Assembly: GCA_036768485.1 (NCBI GenBank)
Contig: JAVLUZ010000142.1
Coordinates: 20,010,764-20,074,763, forward strand
Direction: 5' to 3'
Source of the DNA: Mermis nigrescens
Lineage: Eukaryota; Nematoda; Enoplea; Mermithida; Mermithidae
Length of the DNA stretch: 64,000 nt
Shown here one piece after another: positions 1 to 11,496 of this stretch. Positions within the stretch are counted from its first letter, which is position 1. Every line of letters begins with the position of its first letter. The position numbers and the translations under genes are program-made. Below the pieces are notes generated by a model that saw only the letters and a program-made list of their open reading frames with translations, made no database searches and was not told where the DNA came from.

Positions 1-406
1 ACTTGTGAGAAGGCGTCGAGCCGGGACGTTTATCTCGACAATTGAATATTATGCTTATTCTATTTTATTTTATTCGCTTTATTTTATTTCAACGAGTCTG
101 AAACTTCTGTAATCATATATAACGCTTTACTATTTAATGTAAACAGGTAGGTACGCTTTAAGTTCGTGATAATCTGGAACTTTTCTTCCGATTTCGCGAT
201 CACCGATTGCAAAGCCCAAATATCCTACCTACTTATACACAGACTCACACCAGTATGACATAACTTTTAAGAGCCACTGCAGATAAGAATCGACTGAACA
301 TATGACATGTCTCAAATTTCGATAAAACTTTGCAAACAGGTTTAAGCCAAGAGTTATTCGCTTGTATTAAATATATTTGCCCTCTGTCGTCTTACTGCAG
401 TGACAG

Positions 407-661
407 CACACTTGGGCGTGGGGGTTGGGGGTATGCACCTCTCCCTCCGAGGAACCAAAATACATTCCCCCTAAAATCAGAATACCCCCCAGAATTCAAT
501 TTTTCAAAATTTTGTTTGTTTTTTTCGCAATTTTTATGCAAATGGATAGTGCTTGATGAGAAACGTGGTGTTTTTTTCGCCATACCACCATTTTCAAAGC
601 CATTTTTTGACCTTTGAAAAATCTTGCACCCCTCCCAGAATTTAGGTGCTGCCCACGTATG
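407..661. mobile_element. Family A hAT-like MITE
   Basis: 255 bp. Perfect TSD AGTGACAG (399-406, 662-669). Inverted termini CACACTTGGGC/CATACGTGGGC. The interior has long C-rich and T-rich stretches. No coding capacity. Confidence -1.
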
Positions 662-669
662 AGTGACAG

Positions 670-2839
670 GCCAAACAAAGGCAACAGTACTCAAAAATGC
701 AACACGGCTCTTTTTCTCATTCAATTTTGAACCGTTTACTCAACTTTACGTAATTTATACATCTATTAATTCCTATCAGATATGCGATTAGTCATATCTT
801 ACGCTGATATCTACAATAATCAGTCAAACTTCAGCAGGTTTTGCATTTACAAACATTTTATTTTTCAACTTTTATTCTGCTTCGTTCGAGAAAATTATAT
901 TTTCTATGATCAAAATTTTTCAAAAACAGTCCAAAATAGTCCAAAAATTTTCTCTTAAGATGCGAAATGGCGTTTTTTCGGCGTTTCGCGTTGTCTGATT
1001 TGATTTAAAATCGCTTCTGACGAAATATTTTTCCTAAAATTTTGAAATTTCAGACAATTTTGCTCCAAAAAAATGATTAAATTTCTTTAATTTTAGCGAC
1101 AATCTGGTGCGATGTACCGGGACTGTGAGATAAAAATGAAAAACTTTTATAAGCTTGCATTACTGTCCAAACTAAAAATCAAACTTGAGAAATTATGATC
1201 ACTGACGACCAAAATTCATTGCAAAGTACATCCATTATTTATCTCGCCCCCTTAAATCCACCCCTGATGGTAATGTGCATATTGCGCTGGTAAAATTTCA
1301 TTGCGCTACGGGCTGCCAAACTGCTGTGAACCACTCCACGACTCGTAATCTTGTATTTATTGGATGGAAGGGCGAAATTGTAAGCCTGTCATGCAGCGTC
1401 CACTTTCGAGATAAACATAAGATTGTTGGGGAAAAAAGTTAAGGCAAAGTGGCGGTAAAAGGCAAAAATCAGGAACGAAAATCAAAAATATTTATGTTTC
1501 TCCAAAAGCCAGATTTTAATCCTGCAAAAAATCGTATAGAACCACGTGATAATATTGGGGAGTTTCAATTCAACTCTCCCTCCACTAACTAAAATTTTCG
1601 CCGTTCAACCCCAAAAATTTTTTACGTGACGTACAGAATTCGCAATTTTTCGAAAATTTTTATTAAATTCTTTGAAAATGTGCTTTTTGATGAGTTTTTA
1701 GAAATGACAAATTTTCGGTGCTTTCGTGCCATATAGGTACTCATATTTTGACGATATTTTGTTCAATTTGTTCGACTTTTTTCTTTTCTTCAAAATTTTT
1801 GTGTTTTATGCTCTAGGAAGAGAGAGCATCGTCCGAAACAATGAAAAACGATGTATTTATTTGCCGCGTACCCATTCTTTTTGGGAGCACATCAAAATTT
1901 CACCCCAGCTCAGAATTCCCATGCTGTGCATGTCTGTATAGAACATACAACGAATCTATGTACTTCGGTGAGGAAGGTATCTCAACTTGCGATTTTCTGA
2001 TTGATGTGGAACGCCTCATATGCCAAATTAAAGTATTGTCTAAAGGCAAACAGGACAGCTACAAAATTCTGGGGATCTGTATGAGGCAAAAATCCAAAGC
2101 ATCGAAAAGAGAACCTGGCGTCTACCGGTGATCAATGGTGTTTATTTCGTATTCTTATTCTCTGGGTGTCTAATTAACCCCCACCCCGCCAAACGCAAAT
2201 GTGAATTTGTAGCTGAGGTCGCCCATCCATGCATAATGATGAAACGGTTGAAGAAATGTGAAAACTTGAAAAAAATTTAAACAAAATTACAACAATTAAA
2301 ATTAAAAAATTTTAATTAAAACCTTGAAAACGCTCAATGTTGGAAAAAATCGAATGTAGAAACTAGTTGGATATAGTCAAGACAACGGAAATACGCTTCA
2401 ATCTTCTTCCAATGCTTCGAAGCGCTTTCAATGATTTAAAAAGGGGTGACACGAAATGAGTGCGCTCTAGAGTCAAAGAAGCAAAATTTACGATATACCT
2501 TACTTGGCGAAATTTATAGTTTTTAAACTTTAATTTTGACGAGTCTAATAGAGAATTAGAATGGCTGACCGGACCACCGCTCGAACCATACCACAGACGA
2601 TTTTCGAAAATGTAAGTGCGATAGCAAAAAAATTGAAAAATAAAATGCTGGAGTTTTTTAAAATGCATTTGAAGAAACTGTCAAAGTGTTAACGGATTAT
2701 TGCAGATCCATCGCACATTTGTTTTACATCAACACATTAGATGTATAAATTACGTTTACATAGTTTAAATACTGTGGTACTGCCTTGGCGATACCCATGC
2801 ACTTACGACAGCCGACAACATTCTATTACGGACCTTGCC
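670..2839. other. No gene; diffuse repeats
   Basis: A family X-like stretch at about 895-1265 and a family fragment at 1560-1940 that recurs near 40020-40380 (CAGAATTCCCATGCTGTGCA). Short open frames here show no codon or family signal. Confidence -1.
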
Positions 2840-2841
2840 TA

Positions 2842-3005
2842 TAGTCTGTTTCACATATGTAACTTCGTGCATAAATTCTAAAAATTTTCGTCGACAGTAG
2901 GCCGCGAATTACGATATTGATATCTCAGGTCAATGTTGTAATCGCAATCTGTCATTGCCGTAGATAGTTTTAAAATTTATGACGGAAGTTGTGTGAAACA
3001 GACTA
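2842..3005. mobile_element. Tc1/mariner-type MITE
   Basis: 164 bp flanked by TA dinucleotides (2840-2841, 3006-3007). Inverted termini TAGTCTGTTTCACA extend imperfectly for about 40 bp. Confidence -1.
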
Positions 3006-3014
3006 TATACCTAA

Positions 3015-5210
3015 GCTAAGCTTGGCGCTGGTCTGGTTGATGACTCTACATGTAGTTCACAAACCAACCTGATGAACCTTAGGGAACTTACGGCTTCAGT
3101 CTCCTCAGTTCGAAATTGCTGACTCCTTCTGGGTGGAGACCTAAGCTGCTACGTCTTACAATTTCAGACTTAACATAAACATCGGAATGCGCAATAGATC
3201 ACTTGATCTCCGGCCTCACCTCGGAAGATCTCAAGTTGATAGATTATCTTGTTTTCGATTTATCTAGATGTTCTCGAAATGTTTTGCTTCCTAAGCACTC
3301 TTAAAATGGAGTATGATTCCCTTAACAAGGAGCTCTAGACAGACAAGTCATCACTAAATAATTTCTAGATAAGATTTCGGAATAATTTCGGAAGGTGTAA
3401 AAAAATTTGAGTTTTGCAAGGCTCTGGAACTAGAACAAATTTGTAGTGTAAACTAGTAATTGACAATAAATGAATTGTGCAAAGTATACACAACTACTTG
3501 TTTAGAGAAAAGTAACAATCTGTTTCGTAAATCTGACGTTACGTAGAAGATTTTGAAAAAATAAAGTTTTTGCAAGGCTCTAGAACTAAATGTAATTTGA
3601 AGTGTAAACTTTACACAACCACAGAGTGTAAAGAAGATTTCAGTTGGATTCGTATTTCTGATATTACTCTGAAATTACGATTAACATTAATAAATAAATT
3701 AAGTCTCTACAATAATCTGAAGGTAAATAATTATTAGTTGTAAACCACTCTACCTTACTGTCAAGTGTGAACAAACGCGCCTATTTGGCGTATCACGTTT
3801 GATTCCTGCCACATTTTTAGACTTGAGATCATGTCCAGACTCATATCCGGAGAAGTTGGCCGGAAAAAAGACATAAACACGTTTAGAACACCCATTTTTA
3901 GACTTTACACCTCAAAAAAAGCTAAATATCGAAGTAAACAAATGCTATTGGCTGTGACGTGTATGTACCCCTCAGGAAGTGATTTATTTTATTCTATCCG
4001 ACTTATCCCGACTTAAAAGGAGTAAGTGGCGAACGAAAAAAGGGGCAAAAACATATTTTCACCGCTCAACACATTGTAAATTTAAAATTCTGAACCTAAC
4101 TTCCCATTGAGTGTAAACAAATTTATTTTTAAGCCAGTTTTCAGCCTTTTGAACCGTAGTACGTTTGTATGCGTAACTGCTGTTCCGCAAAATATTTGAG
4201 ATATTTACCAATCAGAATAAGGATAAAAACGTGTTTTTCACAAATTTTACTCCCCTGATTTCAAACTTTACTCCTCATCAAGTAGCTCAATATTGAGTTT
4301 CTTTACACGCAGTTTGCTGCGATTTGTAGCCCTTAGAAGGTACCTATACTTTATTTCTATTTTAATAAATTTATTTCGACTTATAAGCGAAAAAGTTGGT
4401 AGAGAAATCATAGACAAATCTGTTTTTACGCCATCTTCTACATAGAGTAGGTACACAGTGTAACTCCGTGATAGTTTACTGTACTAAATCCGTAATAGTT
4501 TGGTGTTAAACAGAAAGTAGCCCTTAAGCCGTAGTACATTTCAGTCAGAAAAATTTATTGGGACTCATAACCGGAGTTGTTGGCAGACATAAGCAAGTCG
4601 AAAACTCGACCTAAATCTTTTTTCACTCCCTGATTTTCACACTCTTTACACTCCTATTCGAGAACTAATGCGAAATTTAAAAAAATCATCTTCTAGAAAA
4701 TTCTATTCTATACAATTCTATAGTATAGAATTGTATGAGGCATTCACACAGAGTGGTGTAAACGCTGGCGAAAAAACCACCAAAATCCGCAATATGTTAT
4801 AACGTTACGCCAAAACTCTACACACTCATTACGAATTCGGTATTGAGTGTAAACAAAAACGCTCTATCGAGTTTTTCATTATCTATGTACATATCTTTTA
4901 ACAAAAGCCGCATTGGGAAGGCTCATATGTTGAAGGTACCCAAGTAAATCATAGTGAGAAGGCTCATAAGTTAAAGGTTATGGTTCTCGTATTTCTGAAT
5001 TTATGTCATTGAAATTCCACAGCGCAAAGTCACAATCTCAAAAGATTTATATGAGAGAGATAAGTCACTTGGTAAAATACGACACAAAAAAAGAAGTTTA
5101 CTATAAATTAGTCGCCACTGACGATCGTCCAATCCAACCGTCCGTAGCAACCGGCACATGTAGAAGAGATAGGAAATCAATAATCGGTCCTTAATTCTTT
5201 TTTGCATTCT
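3015..5210. repeat. Repeat P with GTGTAAA tandem units
   Basis: Several diverged units recur around GAGTGTAAACAAA and ACTTTACAC(A/T)C. The block matches, inverted, 56550-57690, sharing for example a GAAGCCGTA segment and TTGGTTTGTG. No coding sequence. Confidence -1.
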
Positions 5211-5969
5211 CTAAGCCTAAACAAAAAATAAGGATCAAGTACTCAAAAGATCACTATGGGGAAGAAATGAGCTAAACACAAAAGCTTTTCGCCACTGACT
5301 GTTTCCTTTTATTCGAGACTAAACCATGATGGTACTCTGTGCTTGGTGCACACTAGTGATCGACCGGGGCGACTTTTTTGGCCGGGGCCGGGGCGGTACC
5401 GGGGCTGAAAAAAAATTCCCGGCCCCGGCCGGGGCCGGGGCTGGCCGGGGTGAGACAAAAAAATATTATTGCATGACACATACTTGGGGTGGGCATAGGA
5501 AAAGAAATAATGAGCGACTGCTCCATTCAGTAGTAAATGGCAAGCGCAAAGGTAGGTGCGCCTTTTCATATCAAGTTTTATTACTATTTATGTCACAAGA
5601 AACAAATTTAGTCCAGTTTTTCATTGTCTGAATCATCAATAAAGTCTGTGTCGCTGCTATTAGCACACTCTATATCATTTGAATCTTCGCTACTGCTACT
5701 GCTGCTGTAGCGATTTGATGCAATAGGTATTGGATGTAATAAATGAGACATCACATATTCCCATGAGAAGGGAGGGGTATTACCCCCTCAGGGTCCAAGA
5801 CACAAGTCACTGTCAGACGATTTTTGGTGAAAAGCTTTTGAATTTTTTTGAACTTAATTTTTTTAGTAGGGCAAAAGTGTATATACCTACCTAACTGTTA
5901 GAATTTCACGAAGTGATACATTATTTTAGAATGTGAGCTAGAGTAAATAGATGAACTATCACTATAAAA

Positions 5970-6300
5970 CATGCATGTAATCGCTTAAAATTTTATGAGG
6001 GTCCCTCAGTATACATATAACGGCTAGAAATCTAGGGTAGGGGTCCCTCGCCATTTTTGTAAGGAAGGGGTTAGCGAATAGATCGAAAATGGTAAAAACA
6101 CATAAAAATAGCCAAAAAAGTGCAGGTTTTCGCCAAAAAATGGGTGAGGGTGGTCAAATATTTTCTGACTTTCAAGGAAGTTAGAGGCTTCAAAGCGTGG
6201 GTGGGAGATGGCCCAAATCCCCTGTCACATGTATATTTCTCGGCCATTTTCAAGGGAAGGGGGGTAAGCGGCTCCATTTTTGCAGCCGCTTACCCCCTGA
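5970..6300 (+). mobile_element. Family B MITE interrupted by a second B copy
   Basis: The outer copy starts CATGCATGTAA at 5970 and resumes at 6236. The inner copy is 6010-6235 (TATACATATAACGGC ... CACATGTATA), with flanking octamers TCCCTCAG and TTTCTCGG that differ only by transitions, as expected for a decayed hAT TSD. Confidence -1.
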
Positions 6301-6329
6301 AAATCTCTAAAATGGTGGAATTCGCAATA

Positions 6330-7318
6330 AGGAATTCTACACCTTTTTACAGTTTTTGTTCTGCGAAAATCTTTGTACATCTACAAAGACGGTCCTGAAA
6401 CGTCTTTGTACATCAGCAAAAAATCTTCGCCGAATACAAAAAGACCGTGCTTCTAAATGTGATAATTCGGCCTGAATTCAGTTGATAATATTAGTTCGGC
6501 GCGAAGTGCCGAAATTTGTATGAGCTTTCGATGGAATTCACACATAAAACTCGACTGAGAAAGCTAAAACAAGTTGTACTACAAAATCAGAAATATTACA
6601 AAAATTGTAATATGCGAATTAAATCTTGTAATAAACAACACTGCGCTTAGAATGGGAAAATGGAAAAACGTCAAATATTCAGAAACCCAAAAACTAGCCA
6701 AATATACTACTAAAGGTCGAAAAATTATGTTTTACCACACTGAAATCGTTATGGTACCATATTAAGTATACAAAAATTTTCATGTACAAAACAGTGTTTT
6801 TTTGTATTCGCCGAAGATTTTTCCCGATGTACGAAGACTTTTCAGGACTATCTTTGTACATGTACAAAGATTTTTGGGAAGATAAAAACTGTAAAAAGGT
6901 GTAAAATTCCAAAAAATTTTCGGCGCGTCGCTCCGATATGAAAAATTGTCTGTCCTATATATTTTAAAATGGCAAAATTTGTATTTAGAATGGAAAAATG
7001 TCAAATTTTTAGGCGCTTCGCGCCGTTTTGAGACAATTTTAGTAATTTTTGGCGTTAGAAACCCAGAAATTAGCTAAAATATACAATCAAAAGTCAAAAT
7101 ACCCTGTTTTACTACACTAAAATCGCTACTGTACCATATTATAGTAAGCAAAAATTTGTGTGTACAAAATGTACAAAGACTTTTGGGTACCATCTTTGTA
7201 CATGCACAAACGGACCGTGTACAAAAAAATACTGGTACAAAATGTACAAAGACTTTTGGGTACCATCTTTGTTCATGTATATACAAAGGTACAAAGGTAC
7301 GTTGTACAAAAAACACTG
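6330..7318. repeat. Cluster of family C MITE copies inside element N
   Basis: At least three family C pieces: a minus-oriented end at about 6330-6460, an outer + fragment at about 6640-6791, and an inner + copy 6792-7318 starting CAGTGTTTTTTTGTATTCG and ending TTGTACAAAAAACACTG. All carry the TTTGTACATGTACAAAG palindromes typical of the family. No clear TSD for the inner copy. Confidence -1.
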
Positions 7319-8630
7319 TCACTTACTGATGATAGGTACATATGCGAAAATGTGTATGTTTAAAAATATATTTGAATAATATTGCTACAAAAATTTGTTA
7401 GCTCATACAAAAACCTTTTCGAGATCTTTGTACAAGCACAAGAAGCTCGTACATTAAAATAGAGTCGGCTAATAATAGTCCACCACTTAATTTGCTGGTC
7501 CTCCAATTTGGGATTTCACCTCTCCCTCAACTCTGGACCTTAGGAAACTATAGGAGACATATTTAGTTTAACGGATCGGACGCAATTCTGCAGCGAAGTT
7601 TACATTCGCCTATAATTTACCTCCGTCCTAATAACTATTACACAAGAAACGCGTTTTAAGGCACGCGGTTCCCATTCAATTAAATGTAAAAGTGTTTTTT
7701 TTTGTAAAAATAGGTTGTTCAAAACATACAATTCAACTAGAAATAGAACGTATTTGTCAACTCTAAATCTTTTAGCCATAGCCATGAATGAATGAGTTAA
7801 AAGTAGTATTTAGTTTAAGTAAGTTAAGTGGAGGAATCGAAAACATGCAGATTTTCCAGAACATTTATTCAGTAAAAGCTCATTTATACACAGTAGCAAA
7901 GTTATAACAAGGATTAAGTAAGTATACATATGGTCTAATCAGTACAGCTCTCAAAATTAACACTTGCTCATTGATAAATAAGTGCTAGTATCAAGTCCTG
8001 TACAAAATACAAATTACACTAAATTTTTTCCCGGCCCCGGCCATTTTTCGACCTTGCCCCGGCCGGGGCTGGGGATGCTTAAAAATGGCCGGGGATTGCC
8101 GGGGCCGGGCCGGGCCCCAGTCGATCACTAGTGCACACCTACCTTTTGTGTGTGCGGTTACTTAGCTTGCAGCAAACTCGAATAGTAGCGCATGTTCACA
8201 GATTTTATAGGTTTTTGCATGCGCTGGTCCCATGTATGACATTTTTAAAGCACTATCTCCAACACATAAGTGAGTAAATTACCTTAAATGTGATAAAAGC
8301 GAGTCGGGGTACTTTGACTGAGCGGGGTAACCAATGTCTCAGGCTTAGGCTTAGTTATGTGCATTCTCATTGATGCTAGCGCATGGGCTAAGCCTGAGAT
8401 AAATGGAGTAAAATTGTGGAGCAAGAGTTTTGAGCCAAAAATGAGCTAAAAACGCCGGCTAAAGTTAAGAATATGGTACTTTTAGAAAAGGAGCAAAACG
8501 AATACGGAATGCCAAAATTTTTGTGCCAAACTGGTAGAATATGATAAATTGAACCGCGGAAAAAAATTTGGTGAAAATCTGAGCCATACTTGCAAAGTTG
8601 CAGGCAACTGTCGATTTGAGTGTTGGGTGG

Positions 8631-10205
8631 GACCAGGGTTGGCCGGGCATGGTTTTTTATGGTTTTTTATGGTTTGAAAATCGGCCTGGTTTTTGTCTTT
8701 TGTTTTGGTTTTTTTTTTTGATTTTTTAGGTCAATGTTAAAAAATGTTGCAAGATTCATATTTCATCATTTGTAAACGTGCAAATAGTACTCTTTACCCT
8801 AGCATAGAGTAGACTAATTGGGCGGAGTAGAGAATACTGGAAAGTCTCAAATTTTCAAAAAAACATGTTTTTATGCCTTTTCAAGCAATAATCCTTAACA
8901 TAGAAGTCGAAAACATTAGCGGAAAACCATGTGAGTGAAAAAATCTTCAAAAAAATTTTTTTTCACATCACATTTTACCGCTGTTTTCGACTTCCACATT
9001 GCCGATTACTGCTTGAATCAGCTATCGAATTTTTTCTATCTTTTTTAACATTAGGGTATATACAGGGTGAATTTTTTCTATCTTTTTTTAACACTAGGGA
9101 TCTCACACCTAAGCATCTATACATCGACCTAAGCATCTATACATCGACCTAAGCATCTATACATTGACCTAAGCGGGAGCGACCTCGACCTAAGCAGCTT
9201 AAAACACCTTTTCAGATATACTAAGCCTAAGCCTAAGTATATTGGATGCAAAAGCTTACATTTTCCTATATCTTATCAAGTAAATTATTGCAAAAATTGA
9301 TTATGAAAATGAAGAAAAAAACTGAAGAAAATCAAGGATTATATCATATGATAGATATATCATAATGCTGTATATACCTTAATGTTAAAAAAGATGGAAA
9401 AAATTCGATGTGCCCTTTTTCGCCTATCCTTGAACACATGAATTTCAACAGCCTTTAACTCGGTCAATAATGCTGACCGTCGCATAATTCTTTCAAATAT
9501 GAACTCCCCGGCCCAAACTTAATTAGAAAATGTCCTTGTCTTAACTTTCTGGAACTTTCCAATCTCCTCTACTTTAGCCGACTAATTATTTAGGGAATAA
9601 ACGGCATGAAATACTTTATTTTCATTTTGGTTGAACTTTTTTTTGTAAGAGAGACTTAATTATAATCGTAATGTAATGATGATCCAGGCACGTAGCTGGC
9701 CCTCCAATTTTGGGGGGACCAACTTATTTTAGGGGAGGACCAAATGCCAAAAAGGCCAAAAACGGCCAAAAATAGCATTAAAAAATTGAAATTTTTCCAG
9801 TTTTCCGAAATTGGGGGAGGACATTTCCCTCCCAAATCCTCACAGAAATGTGCCTGATGAGTATTTGTGAAAAGCAATATCAATCAACTCGAAGGAACGA
9901 CCATAGATATTTCTAGCGATGAAAATGAACAAGAAGAAAATGATTCTCAATGTTGCCGTTTATTCTACTGAATAAATTTGAAATTGTTCAGTTTTGTTAT
10001 TTTTCCTGAATAATTGGTTAGGCAACTCATGCCTGTTCTTTAATTTAGTGGTTTTTAATCATAATCAAGCATTTAAACACTTATACTCACGACTAAGATA
10101 TAAAAACCAAAATTTAACCATTAAAAAACCATAAAAAACCATTAAATACCATTAAAAAACCATAAAAACCATAAAAAAAACCAAAAACCAAAATATCGGC
10201 AACAC
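8631..10205. mobile_element. Element V with ATGGTTTTTT subterminal arrays
   Basis: Left end CAGGGTTGGCCGGGC followed by three ATGGTTTTTT units. The right end carries many AACCATAAAA units then GGCAACACTG, the inverted CAGTGTTGCC. This is a hAT-like layout but no matching TSD was seen. The interior holds a family D copy at 9685-9856. Confidence -1.
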
Positions 10206-10209
10206 TGAG

Positions 10210-11447
10210 AATCTTTTAAAACGTTTTTCGTGGTAATATCGCATTTTTAAAGCATCTTTAGTCTATTCTGACTGCAGTATATCATTGTTAACACTAAAAA
10301 TACAGGAATGGATCAATTTTGGTCGCTTTTTCAGTTAAAATTACATAAAGGTACTAATCCAGAGGAAAATTTTGACATTTTTGCTGCTTTTGACCATAAG
10401 AATGATGCTAGAAACGTTCCGTCAGCTTAAAATCGCCGGACAGTATATACCTTTTGTGTGATCCTTCAGCGGGGGTACTACTCATTTCCCCAAAGCTAGA
10501 AAATCTGTGACCCCTTAATTTTGAAAAAATAGAATTTTTTGACCGTTTTTAGGCGTTTTTTATCATTTTGGCTGAAAATCGGAGGTCCTTTATCCCCTTC
10601 CCTCCCCTAAAAATGGTCGCAGGACCCGCACCCAAAGTTTCGAGCCGTTACATGTACGGGCGCAATAGGGAATAATGTGTAGTTTCTGATGAATTTAGCC
10701 ATTTTTACCATGATTTTTCATTATTAATCGGCGCTTCGCTTTGGTTTTTACTTATAAATGACATTTACTGACTTTCTTGTTACTCAGAAGAGTAGAGCAG
10801 GACAACGATTTTTAAGTTCATAGAATGATTTCTTGAGTATTTTTTTGCGCTTTATTCCGACTTATGCACTAATTTTGTGCGTTTTCCGCTAGTAACTATC
10901 GGAAATTTTTAACCTTTTTTGGTTCACTAATGACTGTCTATCAAAAGGCGGCAAACAACTCTTCTTTAAACATAATGGACGAAATTTTCGGACAATTTAG
11001 GACACTAGTACAACAATTTGGGGCTTCGCCCCTGTCATAAAATCCTAGATCCGCCACCGTTTCAGCGCTAAAAGGATTAAGTAAGCGTTGCCACTTGGCA
11101 CACAAACCATTAAAAGCGAATTAACGTCTCGTAACGTAACGCTTTCAAAAATCAGGTATAGTTTTGTAGGTTATATATACTAAGTCTTAAATGGACATCG
11201 CTGATTTGGAAAAACACTCGTGGCCGTATGATTACGCGCATAGTCAATTTCTTATATCAACAACTTGCGCTTTTTCACCAACTTGCTCTTTTTTCCATGT
11301 GTTTATAGAATTGACTGATTGATGTTGGACCGTGTGAATAATCTTTCTTTATTTATTTTGTTCAAACTAATGGTAATACGCTATCAGACGTTCAGATATT
11401 ATTGAAATTAAGTGCCGCTTATAGATTATTCTGCGTTCGGTAGTGGC
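10210..11447. other. NAA25 upstream region
   Basis: 10210-10490 matches the repeat at 12880-13150. From about 11050 the sequence no longer matches repeats seen elsewhere in the window and should hold the NAA25 promoter and 5' UTR. No convincing TATA box or initiator can be named. Confidence -1.
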
Positions 11448-11496
11448 ATGGCTAGAAGCTCCATAGTTATAGAGAGGAGGATACGACCGATATATG
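11448..11496 (+). CDS. NAA25: NAA25 exon 1
   Basis: Encodes the start Met and the conserved RRIRPIY motif, residues 1-16. It ends in phase 1 at a GTATTT donor. In NAA25 proteins the residues after RPIY continue directly into a (D/E)(Y/F)LD motif, which here begins in exon 2. This supports removal of the following 54 bases even though they are open in frame. Confidence -1.

Larger units (their letters stand above)
5354..8130. mobile_element. hAT-like non-autonomous element, CCCCGG subterminal repeats (family N)
   Basis: 2777 bp bounded by a perfect 8-bp TSD GTGCACAC (5346-5353 and 8131-8138). Inverted termini begin TAGTGATCGACYGGGGC. The 100 bp inside each end is packed with CCCCGGCC-type repeats in both orientations. 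No transposase reading frame. Its interior holds nested family B and C MITEs. Confidence -1.
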
